Positions 30,336 through 42,657 are shown, counted from the stretch's first letter. The stretch: DNA of 64,000 nucleotides from Symbiodinium sp. CCMP2592 (GCA_905221615.1 CAJNDT010002057.1:822044-886043); one strand, 5' to 3'. Numbers and translations are program-made. Notes: generated from the letters alone by a model not told the origin.

Positions 30336-33300
30336 TCAGGATGATACACCTTGCGGGGATTGCAAAACGAGCATGGCTTCAAATTCTTGGCGATTGCATC
30401 TTCCTCGGAAATCTCGCTCACCTCCAAGGTCCAAGGAACCATTCAACTTGCCACACCCAATCATGTGATACTTCTTCCCATACTCCCCCGCAATCCATAC
30501 TGGGTTCACTGGCTCTTTGACCTTGCGGTTGCGCCTCTGTTTGATCATCACTTCCTCACCGGTGACTGAGCTGGAAGCTGAATCTTTCGAACTCGTTCGG
30601 CTTGAAATGTCAATGGCGCGTTCGCCGCTGCACAAAGATTTATCAAAGCCCTTCACAATCACAGTCGACTGAGGACGCATGCACAAGATCGTCCCGATCA
30701 CCGCCAACGTGAAGAGGTAGAGCATCATGAGCGTCATCATCGGGAACTCTTCAAACAACAGGGCATACAGCATCGCGAACATCTCAAACCCGCCGCCAAA
30801 GCCCAAGGCGCTTGCACCCGAAATCAAACTGGCCGAAACCATTGCACGCAAAGCACTCTTTGAGATCATGATCGGCACACGAATGTTGCGAATCACTTTC
30901 ATGCTCTGCTTGAAACTCTGTTTCTCTCTCTCCTCTCGAAGCTCTTGGGCACCAACGAAGCACTCACACATCTCATCCCACACACGCAAAATGCACATCA
31001 ACATGAGTGTTCTTGCCCGGCTCAGTCCCTTCGTTCCAAGGTCGCTCGGATTGAATGTAGTACTGATCTTCAGCAGGGCAACCTCGCCGGATTTAATCAA
31101 TTGTTGGCACCATAAGATTCGGCAAGAAAGATGCCGAACTTTTCCCACTCCGGAACGTTCCAGCATCGCCTTAGCTGCGCTGGCATCGATGTGGTGAAAG
31201 ATCTTCACCCTGCCGAAGTCCATGAACTCAAGGAGCTCACGGATCAGAAGTGCATCACATATGCTGCTTGCGGACGAAAGAAGTTCCGCCTCCCCTGACG
31301 AAAGTGCCACCACTCGCTGCGTTCTCGATGAGCTGAACAACATGTTGCCAGCGACACAAATGACGCTTGCGCAAACGCTCTTTCTAGATCCTTTACAAGC
31401 GGCCCAGTTCGAATCGCTGAAGCTCTCGAGGATAATCGACTGATCTCCTGCATCGTTCCTTGGACCCATCAACCCTTCACCGGGATCAGTCTTCACAATC
31501 ATCAAACCGTTGTACCTCCCACCGATGAGGTACTTTGCCAAGTGCCTTAGCGCTAGCATGGAATGAACTGTTGGCCGTGCCATCCTCGAAGCGAGAGCAC
31601 GAATAGCGCACTGGCATTCCGGGAGATCAACTGACAGGTAAAGCAACAATCAATTCCGCTCCTGAACGTTGTTGCCTCGCCGCTCTTCAACTCAGGACTG
31701 TTATCGATCTCGTCCAACTGTGGCATGTAGGGGCACTTCTTGCACGAGGTATTCTCACTCACACACAAAAGGTCAAACAGCTTGTCGAAGTGCTTTGGGC
31801 TCGGGGTTAGCAAAAGCTGATCGTTGTTGATCAAAGTATGCTTTCTCTTGAGGAAATCGATGGAATCCCCAATGTTCTCAATGACGTGCGCTGTCACCTT
31901 GTACTTCTTCTTCAAAGTCGGGATGAACACCCCGTGCACAAACTTCCGCTTGCAAACCCTAACATGTCATCAACATGAAGCTGCATGGCAAACCTGCTCT
32001 CGGGATCTGTGGACTTGACAAGTGAAGGATGCGCTGCACACTCGACGACACCCAGGTTGCCCTTGAGGAACTTCATGAAATCATCATACCAATCACTCGA
32101 CCCTGATCTTGGTCCCGGAAGAACGAACCCTAAGGAGAAGATCTCTTTGGATCCATCGGGGTGAACATAGGTCACATAGGTCGGTCGCACCTGCGGAACG
32201 GTGAGAAATGCGTCGCCGATGTCAACGGCGAACAGCGTCAACTTGGGAATGTTCGCATCATCGTCCCTAGCTTTGTGGTGCATGTAGAGAATGGGCAGTA
32301 GACGATTGCATAGGCTGGAGCTCGCAGGGCTGAACAAGTCGGTCCTCTCCGACAGCCAAGCAAACTCACGTGCTACATACCGACTCCGTCGATACCACAC
32401 TGGCACCGCTGGATTCCCTACTTCCTTGTGTCTCCATGTCCTGACCATTTTGGTTGTCAGGTGCACCGCTTCTGTCAAATCCATTCCGGCTGGATCTTGC
32501 AACACCGTCATACTCTTCAACCGAGTGATCTCGATTTGATCCGCAATCGCATCTAAATCTCTCATCTCTTCTTCTGCGCACTCTGGTTCTTCATCTGACA
32601 CCCGCGGACGGCACAATCTTGGATCCAAGTCGCCTGTGTCACCGACCTGGTCATCATGATAATCGTTGTAGTCATAGCTCTCCATATCATCGATAGCGTC
32701 CTGATCAAAAACTAGCTCGACACTCTCATCTTCATGCGCGTAGGTCACTTTGCGAATCTCAACAGTGCAAGGAAGCTCTTCACACGGCACAACCAAGTTC
32801 ACCTCATCAAAGGATGTGCTGACCCCCGTCGGGGAGATCATGGAGATACTGCTCGTTTGAAGTCTAGGCTGCTTCGAAGGTTTGGGATTTTCACTGAGCT
32901 GCACTGTTTCTGGAACTGAAGGCATGGACACATCACCCTGATCACCATGTTGCATTGTCTGAGCTGCCTCGGTTGCATTCCCAGCAGGTGCTGGTACTTG
33001 AAGATCAGGCACACCTTCAGGAAAATCCACGGACATCGATCCGGATGGCGAACTCGACACAGGATCACTTGCAGCAACTTGCGAAGGGGACCTTGGCACC
33101 TCCTCAACCACATCTGGTTTCCCCGCCTCAACCGGTAACGGGATTGCCGGCTGGACTGCAGGGGTAAGCTTCTTGTTGTTCAAAACCAAGGTTCCTCCTA
33201 AGCTTGCTAAGCCATGTTGCCAAACATTCGTATCGATCTCTGCTGAAAGGTTTTGATCCCAGCAGTCACTGAACCGCCTCACCGAGCGAGACACGAACAC

Positions 33301-34449
33301 ACCGCCGGGAACGCCGAGAATGTTCACATCGTTGGCAACTGTTTTGCCTAGCCATACTGCTTTCTGCCACTTGGGAGCTGCCTTCGGGGATTGTTTCAGG
33401 TACGCCATCACTGCTTCACCGAACTTGCATACCTTGCTACGGTACAAACTTCCCGTCAATCGCTCATAGGGCGTAGAACCCTGAGTCACAGCGAATCTTG
33501 ACTTGATCCATGCAGCATGGCACACAGCCCACTGCCACATTGGGGGGTTCGTGTCGAACAGAACCTTGCCTGACTCGGCGCCGAGGCCAACTTCTAGCTG
33601 CGACATCAAAGTACACGCAAGTTGCCTCACAGACTGGAGCGATTGCTCCACTGGACCGTTGGCCTGATGAGCATCAATCGGCACCGAATCTTTGTGCACC
33701 TCCACTCCTAAGTTTCTCAGGACTTTGCGAACGGCATCGACCACCGCAACCACACTGTTCTCATTGTCTGACCTCAGTCTGATCGCTGGATAGCCAAGCC
33801 AAAGAATGAATCGGCTCAGCTCGGTGGTCATGAATGACAAAGCAGCTTGACCTTCCTTCCTCGGGGTCGGAATTGCACAAACAGCTTTGGAGTGCCGATC
33901 GTGGGCGAAGAGAACCGTCAGCTTGTGTTGATCACTTTCATTGCGCGAGAGAAACCCAAAGTCGATTGAAACTGTAGTCGCTGACGAACCCTCATGATCA
34001 GCAACACTCGCATGCTGATCCTGACGCGCGCGATGCGCCACACATGTCGCGCATCATGCTCGATAAGGCTCATAAGTGAGCTCATGTTGTGCTCTCTCTG
34101 CTTCACTCAGCTCTTCTGCAGCACTCTGACCACGCGGCACTCTCTCGAACTCGGACTTCAAAGTGTGGCTTACGTGCTTGCTCTGCAATACCTCGTACTC
34201 AATGCAATGCTTTCCCAGTCGCTTGAAAATCTGGGCCTTGTTGCCGTTCTCCGCTAGACCCAATGCCTTGCAAGCATTTCGCATCACTTCCAAAGACGAA
34301 CCGCTGTCGATGATCACACCATCGACCTCAATTGACTCTGGAGGCATCAACTCATCACGATGTTCAACGGGAGGCTGAGTGCTCCGGATTCTCAGAAGCC
34401 GGTGCACCTCCCAACTCCTCCTACGGTCCCGAAGTGGATGCCTCAGCAC
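30336..34449 (-). mobile_element. Copia-1: broken Copia-type (Ty1/Copia) element without visible LTRs
   Basis: In minus-strand order there is a SAP-like helix pair (about 34310-34220, ALGLAENGNKAQIFKRLGKH), a Cys/His pre-integrase segment and an integrase core (about 33970-33450, with VSIDFG, RSDNEN and GPVEQSLQ as the D-D-E positions). A long Pro/Ser/acidic linker follows, then Copia reverse transcriptase (about 32260-31570, HVDDML) and Copia RNase H (about 31450-31020, FSDSNWAACKGSRKSV, SSGEAELLSS, DLGTKGLS). A tail has hydrophobic segments (about 30850-30680) and a Cys/His motif. Gag and both LTRs were not recognised. The coding part has about two to three breaks, so it is a fossil of moderate age. 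Confidence 0.8.
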
Positions 34450-34960
34450 CCTGAACCGTTAAAAACCTAGAAGGCGAACAGCTCTTCAGGTTCAAGGCAA
34501 ACAAGTTCCAAGCACCCTTGCAAGCAAAGCAAGCTCACAAAACACTCGGACAGTTCACACTTTTAGCACGCACAGCTCACTGCTGGTCTCACGTGTCTTG
34601 AGCCAAACGACAGTAGTCGTGGCACCTCTTAAAAGCACCCAAGCACTACAAAAGCTCCCAAGCACTACACAACTAGGGAAAACAGGTTGAGGCTACCGCA
34701 AAACCGTCAGGCAAGCTCAAACTACGTTCTACAGGCACTGACCACCTGAAACTAGCAAAACTGTACAAAACTATACAGGTACCGAGGAAAACTCTGTGTC
34801 GCACCTAAAACACTACTGGGCAGAGCACTGGTTTTCTCTGCCTTGCGCTCTGAGTCGCGGCCGCCGAAACGGCAAGTTCGGTCTGGGCTGTGCTCTGACA
34901 GCAAAAGGTTGGCAGCCTTGGCCTCCTTGTCTTAAGGAACTACAGGTTGGTCCTAACCTC
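34450..34960. other. no gene recognised
   Basis: Sequence upstream of Copia-1 on its own strand, rich in short CAAGCAC/GCACTAC motifs. I compared it by eye with sequence downstream of Copia-1 and found no matching LTR. Confidence 0.35.
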
Positions 34961-34979
34961 TACGACCCCCCACCTCCCA

Positions 34980-35260
34980 GTCCTTGGAGCGGGAGGAGGA
35001 CTACTTCAGTCTAGTCTCTAGACCCTCCTCCCAGCCATTGCCGGAGAGGTTGAAGCTTCTCAGCCCTCCTACCTGCAGGCCCTGTCCTCCCGGCCATTGC
35101 CGGTGAGGTTAGGAAGCCCTTGCCTGCAGGGAGCGGTCCTCCCGTTTGGTGGGCTCGTAGGCAGGCCCTGTCCTCCCGTTTTCCGGTGAGGTTTGGAAGC
35201 CCTTCGCAGCCAGGGAGTGGACCTCCCTATTGGCCCCCAAGGTCTGGTGGGCTCTTCGCC
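34980..35260. repeat. GC-rich imperfect repeat around CCTCCCGGCCATTGCCGG
   Basis: Diverged units containing CCTCCC(A/G)GCCATTGCCGG followed by GAGGTT occur near 35028 and 35085. Related forms with CCTCCCGTTTTCCGGTGAGG lie near 35170. Phrases such as GAAGCCCTT and CAGGCCCTGTCC recur. It may be part of the 3' region of a LINE. Confidence 0.5.
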
Positions 35261-35726
35261 GCGCCGACGCCTTGGAGACCCAGAGGCACCAAGCACGTGA
35301 TATGGCCAGCACCCTTTGCTGGTGAAGTGAGGCCACCAGCCACTGGCCAGCATCTGTGGAGTTTAGCTTGGTCAGCAACTCCCTTGCCATAAGGAATGGT
35401 AGGCTTCCACCATGCAGCGGAGCCAGTAGGTGGTTTCTGGATCCACCTTTACGATCCAGTTCCACCAAGACTCCAAACGACGGCGTGGGGGAAAGGCGAT
35501 GGGCCTTGGTTCTTGGTGCCAGTCGGCCCCATCCAAAGCCACCAGCTCCTCAATGCAACTGTTGGGTGAGTACGCTCGTACTCCCCAGTTGTGCTTGCCA
35601 CGATCACAAAGGCCATATGGAGGATTCTCGGAGCCGATGGCTCCGGATGCATGGGCTCGAGCTTCTCCATCTCCAAAACCTGGACACGGAGGCTCCCCCA
35701 TTGGCGGATGGTCAAAACCCCCGCTC

Positions 35727-36290
35727 CTACCAGCCTTGTTCTCGCAGCGAAAATGCCTGGAAGCTGCCTCCCCAGCGAGAGCTCCAGGCCATGCCCAGCC
35801 CTCTTGTTTGGGTCGCCCTCATCGCTGGTGAGCTTCCACACAAGGCTACTTTCTCCCGGCATTGAAAGGTGGCCCGAGAACCCCCTATACCCAGGAGGGA
35901 ATAGCCCGACGGATACTTTTCCAGGAAAAGCTTATTCCCAATTTGGGATAGCCAATGGTTGCACCCTCGGAGCTGGCGGTGGGGACGGAGTCTTGGTCTG
36001 TTTCGGTGAGCGGCTTCTCTGCGCCTCGAAGACGACGAGCTAGAGCTTTCCGCCTGCTGGGTCGGTGGTGGTCTTGAGGTATCTGGTGCCTCCCTGAGCA
36101 CCACCCCCCGATTCGCCGGTGGGGAAGGAGTAACAGGTCTCCTGGTGTCAGGAGCCTTGCCTTTCGCCTTGCCTTTGCCCCCTTTTGGAGGAGGCCACAG
36201 GCCCAGTGCTTTCAGGCGGTCCCTGTCCTTCTTTGAAGGTCGGCGATAATATTCTTCATCGCCATGGTCCCTGCCCTTAGAACCTCCCAT
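35727..36290 (-). CDS. basic Gly/Lys-rich open frame, perhaps part of a LINE
   Basis: The frame starts MGGSKGRDHGDEEYYRRPSK and continues with a Gly-Lys-rich segment (PKGGKGKAKGKAP) and a Ser/Arg run. Only the first ~70 residues look protein-like. It lies just downstream of the LINE on the same strand. Basic N-terminal pieces like this could be a LINE ORF1 start, but no domain was recognised. Confidence 0.3.
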   Translation of the reverse strand: MGGSKGRDHGDEEYYRRPSKKDRDRLKALGLWPPPKGGKGKAKGKAPDTRRPVTPSPPANRGVVLREAPDTSRPPPTQQAESSSSSSSRRREAAHRNRPRLRPHRQLRGCNHWLSQIGNKLFLEKYPSGYSLLGIGGSRATFQCREKVALCGSSPAMRATQTRGLGMAWSSRWGGSFQAFSLREQGW

Positions 36291-36421
36291 CTTGGGCCTA
36301 TGGCCGCGCTAGGAGGACTTTGCAAAGAAAGTAGACACGGAAGGGGTACCTGCAGCAACAGGGGTTTCACGGTGCAGCACGCTTACGCAGGGTCTTTGAT
36401 TTCTCATGTGCACAAAAATGC

Positions 36422-36700
36422 TCAAGCACGGCCGGGGTCGCCAGCCCCCCCACAGGTTGCACACCTCCATCTGATACCTTCATTGCACATGTTATGCGAC
36501 GGGTGCCATTTCCACTCCGGGGCAGGGACACTGAGGGGGTGGTTTTTGGAGAAATTTGCACACTTCCTTTGAAAAGTAGGCTTGGAGTCATTCTGTTGGA
36601 TCCAAAGGCCACACTCTTCACACTTGATCTGCATGTTGTTGCCAGACTTTGCTCCCGTCTGGGCAAACTTGTGCCCTTTTGTGTCCATTTCCCCAGCGAC
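36422..36700 (-). pseudogene. LINE C-terminal Cys/His zinc-ribbon-like segment
   Basis: The segment carries IKCEECGLWI, a conserved Cys, HPSHNMCNEG and WRCATCGG, giving paired C-x2-C motifs and a central His/Cys pair. It follows the RNase H end and a Lys/Arg-rich linker. It may bind nucleic acid. Confidence 0.5.
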
Positions 36701-36797
36701 CAAAGCCATCAGAATTTGCTTCTTGGCTTCCGGGACTGGCTGGGCTGGCTGCCCAGCCTCATTCATGGCAACTCCAGTTTCTTGCACCTTCTCGCCA

Positions 36798-38047
36798 CTA
36801 GTGCCTGCAGTGTCCGGTTTCGCTGCTGACTTGCTTTTCCCCCCGACAAGCGGTGGGGTTTTTTGGTCCTTTGGCACGCTTTTTCTTTCGGAAAGAAGAT
36901 CGGCTGGAAGACAAACTGGTTGAGGCTGAAGGGGCCTCTGCACCAGCCTTCCTTGGGAAAACAACTTGAGGTCCCTGGTCCTTGTCATAGCCAAAACGAG
37001 CTTGCATGCGTCGACCTAAGAAGAGCGCAACCGACTCCGCAAGTTTGTCCGCACTCTGTATGGCTGAGTCACGGTGTTTGTTCACCATGGCTTCGGCTCT
37101 GGCTCCAACTAGGCGATCCACCTCATCATTGATGACCCGTCGCCAGTCCTGTCCAGGCCCTACTTGCTCCTGGAATTGCTCCTGGGTCAAGTGGGACGGG
37201 ACCCAGTGTAGGTCCATCTCTTCTGTTGGGCCGTGCCAAAAATGTCCAGGTGCCGGCCCTTCGCTTGACAGCCTTTGCGACTTCTGGCAACCGCACCTTT
37301 ACAGTCGCTTGTAACATCAGCCCCTGCCTGTAGCTGCTGCGCCGCAAAATGAATGGCTCTGGCCTCCCCACGGTAAACACTCTGCTCATTTTTGAGCAGT
37401 CCTGTAGCCGATCCTATGCGGAGGGGCTTGGCATCCTTCCAAGTGTAGAAAGTGACGCCCCACACCACCTCTCTCGTTCTTGGGTCGTTGGCCGCCCCAC
37501 CAGTCGCATCCATTGCTGCGAACGCTCCGGGCGGGACGGACCCCCCTTCTGCCAACACTCCCTTGAGCTCAATGGCCTCATCTTGGGCGTGTCCACATTC
37601 AGGCCATGTGGGCTCCCTTGGAAGAAGCCCGAAATCCCACAGACATGCCGGGTAGGCCGGATCATCTCTGGAGGGCCACCATTCTGGCTCAGGCTCTCCA
37701 TTCTCTTTCCACCACTGGCAGTCCCAGAGAACATGCCTCTTGGTGGCCGGGACTCCACACCTTTGGCAGGTTGCTAGTGGAGAAGCTCTGACCGCCCCTT
37801 GCCAAATGGATTTTAGGGCGACTCCTGCAAGACCTTCAGCCTTCTTGATAACTTTCCTCGGAATCGTCCAATCCGGCCCGGTCTGGAGGCCTTGGCCCCC
37901 ATCAAGCTCTGCTAGGGCATTGTGCCTTTTGGCATCCACCCATCTTTTGGCCAGGAAAAGGATCTCGTGGAAATCCGCCGCCTTAAGTATATCATAGGTC
38001 TTGGCCGCGATTTTCCACTGATGGACATTCAACGGCTCCCAACCCAT
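36798..38047 (-). pseudogene. LINE zinc finger and RNase H
   Basis: After the reverse transcriptase comes a C-x2-C...H...C motif (CQRCGVPATKRHVLWDC, about 37740). RNase H follows with AAMDATGGAA (first Asp), YRGEARAIHFA (Glu) and TSDCKGA (second Asp). The RNase H end (DLHWVPSHLT, then NDEVDRLVG) continues after a frame change near 37200. RNase H would remove RNA from the cDNA hybrid. Confidence 0.7.
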
Positions 38048-38051
38048 TTCA

Positions 38052-39773
38052 TCAAGGTAGCACCAGCAGGCACCAAGCGGTCCTGCCGCCCTGCTCGGCT
38101 TCCTTGAGCCATACTTCTAGGCGCCGCCATTCTTGTTGGATTCTGGCGAAGTCCCTGTCTGGCCACTGCAGCAACAACCGGCGCACTGCTTTGAAGTGCT
38201 GGGCCAGAATTGTATACCACGGGTCCTCAACCTTTTGGCCATGAAATTCCAGTGTTGCATTGATGCTGGCATTGTTTGGTCTGCCCAAAACTTGTGCCAG
38301 GAGGCCCCTGAACCACTTTCGTCGCTTGGGTGCCACTCCAACACCTTCGTGACCATATAAGGCCGAGGAAAGGATGGCTCCTTTGTAGAGCCTGACCTTG
38401 ATGCCAACTTTGCCGATTTTCAGCGACTGAAGCTGGGCTGCCCTGCGGGCCCCTTTTTGGTGCCTGGCTTTGGTGGTCGTGATCCTGCGCCTTGACCCGG
38501 CCGCCGAATCAAGACCCAAGTCCTTGCCCACCCCCACCACCTGGGGGCCATCAGGGCCGGCCAGGCCTGCAATGGCCTTCCCAGCAGCGTTGCTGGAGCA
38601 AACAAAAACTGTCTTTTTTGTGGAGACCTGCAAGCTCTGTGCTTCAAGGTCCTGCTTGAGCTCTTTGTAGCAGGCGTAAGCTGCTGCCGCAGTTCTTTCC
38701 ACATTTTGGTCGACAGTATCGACCGAACAGTCGTCTATCCACAGATCCACATGGTCTGTGGTGCTGCGCCGGTATGCCTTGGCCACCGGTTCATGGAGAA
38801 TGATCCGTGAAAGGGCCGGAGCGAGCGGGCATCCCGCTATGAGTCCTCTGCTACCACATATTGGCCTCGAGAGGGCTCCTTGGGACTCAATGTACCTGGG
38901 GCCTTCGTAGCAGCTGAGGGCTCTTTCCAAGAGCATCTCCGGGAAGTGGTGGGCCACCCCTTTTTCCAACAGCACCTGGTGTGGTACTGTCTCGTAGAAG
39001 GACGTCAAGTCCAGGAGTAAGGTGATGGTTGTCTTCCCGGCCCTCTTATTGAGTTCTGCTCGGAGGATCCGTCTGAGAGCAGTGTCCAATGAGCTGTTAC
39101 CTGCTTTTGCCTGGTTCCAGGGCGACTGCAGGTCATATGGAGCCTCCCATTCCCTGATCAGGTCCCATCGCAATTTGCAATAGACCCGGTGCAGAACATG
39201 CGTGAGGCCAATTGGCCTTTCGGCCTCTTGGCTCTTGGCCAGCATGGCATACTGAGTGATATCAATATGCTGAGGAAAGGAAGCCGCCAACTCCCAATTG
39301 CGGAGATGCTCCGCTAGTTCGGTCCGGAGCATTTCGTAACTCCACCCGTCCGGTCCCGGAGCCTTTGTGGGAAGTTTGGCGAAGGCTTTCTCCATGGCTT
39401 CTTTGGTGATGGCTGCAGTGTGCTGCGCCTTTTGTCGCGCGGTTTGCTGCCGTTCCTTCCTGGCTGAAGTGCCTTGGGTGGGCTGGGCACCCCCCGGATT
39501 CCACATCTCTGCCCACGTCGTTCTTCTGGCATGGGGTCGCACCTCCACTACAAGATCCAGGTACGGCCGGGAGGATTGCGCCTCATTCTTTTTGAGGCTG
39601 CGAAAAAGTGGGCGGAGCCCTCCTGCCGAGGCACCTTCCAACCACTGTTGGTATTGTGCTGCCCCAAAGCTGTGGTGCAGCTGAAGGTGGTGCTTGCGTT
39701 GGGCATCAATAATGCCACCTGCAGTCTGGCCTTGCTTTCCTGGTTTGGTGCAATGTGCCACAAGCTCTTGCAT
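38052..39773 (-). pseudogene. LINE reverse transcriptase
   Basis: A 573-residue open frame with LINE-type reverse transcriptase blocks: KAPGPDGWSYEMLR, LLLDLTSFYETVPH, GLIAGCPLAPALSRII, the catalytic WIDDCSVD (in place of the more usual F/Y-A-D-D), STKKTVFVC and VRLYKGAILSSALYG. A frame change near 38060-38090 separates it from the following GWEPLNVHQWK segment, which normally continues the same protein. Confidence 0.8.
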
Positions 39774-39989
39774 GGCTTGGTCCTGGGTGATCCCCCCAAT
39801 GGTTTGGCACCTCCTGCAGATGCTGTTGCAATACCTGTTGGGCTTTCAGGCTCAGCCCATGCTTTGCTCCTTTTTTGTGGAGAACGGCCAGGCGCCCCCA
39901 AAACTTGGCGGGTCCCCCAGTCCAAACATATCCAGTAGGCTTGGGTTGGAGGAGCGGACCCACCTTCACTTTGACTTGGGAAGCCCCGG

Positions 39990-40810
39990 CCACCCCGGTT
40001 ATGTGGGTGGAGACTGGCCTCAACTCTTGCCGTGAAGTCAGCAAAGGCTGTTGTGGCCCCATCCTCGCTCCGAGGCTCCAGGAGCAATTTGGGGACCCGA
40101 TGCCCCTTTGTGGTGTCAAAGGGCTCCGAAAAGGTGCGGTTTGCAACACATGGGCTCTAAAATCACCAACTTGGAATGTAACTCGGAGTGCACAGTGTGG
40201 CCGGAACGGTACCTCCCAGTCTTCTTGGACCGAGACACTGCCTCGCAACGACCGGCTCACAATTCCATAGTCAATCTCACGTAGGGGAGCCAAGAGCGAC
40301 GACCTCCCCATTTAGGACCGTTGGGATAGAGGTGTTCTCCAGTTCCGCCACCTGGATGTTGAAATCTCCAAATAGGAGCCATGGGACCGTGAGGCCCTTG
40401 AGGAATGCTATCAGGTCCCCCATCAAGGCAGGGTTGGCCCCCCCATGGAGCCCGATTCCAGTCTCCAGGTAAACTGTTACCAGGACAAAGTCTCTTCCAC
40501 CGGCTCGACCGCCAATGGCCAGGTATCCTTTACCCTCGATTCCGAATGCCCTAAGCATCCAAAAGTTTCGGTCTTTGCGAGCAGCAACCAAAAGACCGCC
40601 CATGTTGTTACCCCCCTTTGTCGGGTGGGCTGGGAGGTTCCATCCAACATAGCCAGCCTTTTCCAATGTAAGCTTCATGTCACCCTGCTGCTTCTCTGCC
40701 ACATGGGTCTCTTGCAGCATGATCACATCAGGTTGACCTGTGAGCATCCACGTGCATATCTCCTTTCTCCAACTGGTAACATTTGCCACCAATATGTTGA
40801 GATCTGGGTC
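39990..40810 (-). pseudogene. LINE APE-like endonuclease domain
   Basis: An endonuclease/exonuclease/phosphatase pattern: LNILVANVTSWRKEI with the first Asn, QPDVIMLQETH with the metal-binding Glu, GGLLVAARK, and WLLFGDFNI with the D-x-N pair. After a frame change near 40290, EIDYGIVSRSL sits where the family has its SDH or IDY-type end. This domain would nick target DNA to prime reverse transcription. Confidence 0.75.
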
Positions 40811-41884
40811 CGGTCGTGCTCTTTCAGGCTGATGTGCCGCGTCCTCAATCGCGGCCAAGCAAGCCTCAGGGTCACTTCGGCGGACCGACAGCTGCTCAAT
40901 TGCTTGTTCTGCTGCCCATTCCAGCCAGGAATTTGGAGGGGCTTCAATCTTTTCCACCACCTCCACAAAACTTGTTTCATGCTGAGCCATGCCATCCACC
41001 CGCGCCTTTTCCAGAATCGAGACAAACTCCTGAACAGGTTCTGCCTGTAACGCCTCAAATCTGTTGTGCAGGTGCACCGGCTCAGCCGAAACATGTGCAA
41101 AATTGCGGGCCCGAGGGCCCGAAACTACCTCCCGCCATTCCGGTGAGGCTGGATCTGTAAAAACTCCTCTGGCAAAACGTCTGGTGCAATCGGGCGAGGC
41201 GACCTCCCTTTGCTCATCCCTTTGAGCATTTGAGGCTCCATCCTCTGTTCTTGCCCACACCTTAAAAGGTACAGAATCGGCACCTAGTGCCTTTGTCGCC
41301 GGCCTGGGGTCAAGCTCCTCCAAGGGCCAGTATCCCAACACTAGGCCCCAGCAGGAGCCCACCCGGCCCGCTCCCTAGGCCCTGGCCTTGGGTGAGCGGC
41401 TGCGATTGGGGGCATCCGCTGATTTGCTCTTCTCGTCCTGGCCCGTATTCTGCATGCGCTTGCGTCTTAGCTCAAGCTGCTTGACAATGGCCTCCTTTCC
41501 TTTCTCAAGCTCCTCTACATCCATGTTTTGAGCACCTTCTTGAACGGTGGCTTCCAGAGCCTCCGAAGTGATCTTTGGGCTCCACGGCGTGTCGGCCACC
41601 GCGGTTTGCTGTTCTGGAGTCAAGGGGATCCCCAGATCCAGAAGGTGCCACTGCTTGGCACTGCCAAACGCCACGCAAAGGGCAGCAAGAGCCCGCAGCA
41701 GCTCCCGCTTACATCCATAAACCTGTGCAAATGACAGGGTTGGTCTCCCATGTGAGGGCGTAACTGCATAACCCTCAATTGGAGGACCAGAGCTCACAGG
41801 AAACTCACCCCAGAGGCCAAGAGGTGAATGTTCCTGCGTGTCCAGCACGCAAGCTCTGAAAGTAGCGGCACGCTCGTGCCCCAC

Positions 41885-42482
41885 CGCCGCTTCAAAACAA
41901 TCCTAAACCATCTCAAAATCCCCACAGGGTCCACCTGGAAAGGCCTCCACCACAAGGTGGGTCCCACGTCTGCCAAAATACTTGCCAGCACCACGCGTGC
42001 ATGCAATCCTAAACCTTCTCGGTAGCGACGCGGCGAAACCATGCCTCCATCTGTTCTCCTTCTCGTGTAAGGCATGATCCCAGGAATGCAAGCATGTATG
42101 GCTGCACGCAAGCAGTGGCAAACGTCTCGTGCCGTGGATTTTGAACTTTGCAGTGAGTTTAGGGCACCTGAACAGGTGCTTGCTCAAGCTTGCCTGGAGG
42201 TGAGCCCCCACTGAAAACTGCCACTCTCTCCAGACCGCTCTCGCCGGCTTAGCCTGGGCCAGGGTGCCAGCTCCTTGTACGGGAAGCGAACCCCCGACAA
42301 GCCGTGGTTTTGGTCTGGGAGGCAGAAAGGAGGCCCCCCTAAGCTTGAGACACACTGTCTCCCCCCTTGTAGGGTGGGTCCGCGTCTGGCCTTGCGCTAC
42401 CGCCTGCCACAGGGGGACGTACCCCCTTGGTGCGGTGGATTGTTCCCCCGAGGGCTGAACCCTTACCGGTGGGAACTGGCAA
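41885..42482. other. no certain gene; probable LINE 5' region
   Basis: A minus-strand frame (to 42520) contains KCRTCQFPPVRV-type sequence but no recognisable domain, and its end overlaps DIRS-2. It is probably 5' sequence of the LINE. Confidence 0.3.
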
Positions 42483-42485
42483 GTT

Positions 42486-42657
42486 CTACATTTCCATCTA
42501 GCCGCAAAGTATACTCTCACAAATTTCTATAATTCATATATAAACATATTCACATCACGTGTATCACGTTGCAGTTCGATCCTCTCCTTTTTGGCGGTAA
42601 GACACTTCGTGCAGCAGCATAACGTCAAATGCAGATGCAAGAATGTGTACGAACACC
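42486..42657 (-). repeat. DIRS-2 terminal repeat B2 (172 bp)
   Basis: Identical to 42982-43153 at an offset of 496. Begins CTACATTTCCATCTAGCC on the plus strand and is preceded by GTT. Confidence 0.95.

Larger units (their letters stand above)
36422..41884 (-). mobile_element. decayed non-LTR retrotransposon (LINE) with APE endonuclease, RT, RNase H and zinc motifs
   Basis: A minus-strand LINE of about 5.5 kb. Its modules, in order, are an N-terminal Lys/Arg-rich part (about 41884-41390), an APE-type endonuclease, a reverse transcriptase, a CCHC-like finger, an RNase H and a Cys/His C-terminus. The reading frame changes at least five times (near 41370, 40290, 39740, 38060, 37200 and 36900), so it cannot make one polyprotein. 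No poly(A) tail or target-site duplication was recognised. Confidence 0.85.

Noticed and set aside
34450-34800. 5' LTR of Copia-1
   Set aside because: No matching direct repeat was found downstream near 29.7-30.4 kb.
34809-34826. 17-base match AGAGCACTGGTTTTCT with 52559-52576 as a possible LTR remnant
   Set aside because: The match does not extend on either side and could occur by chance in a window of this size.
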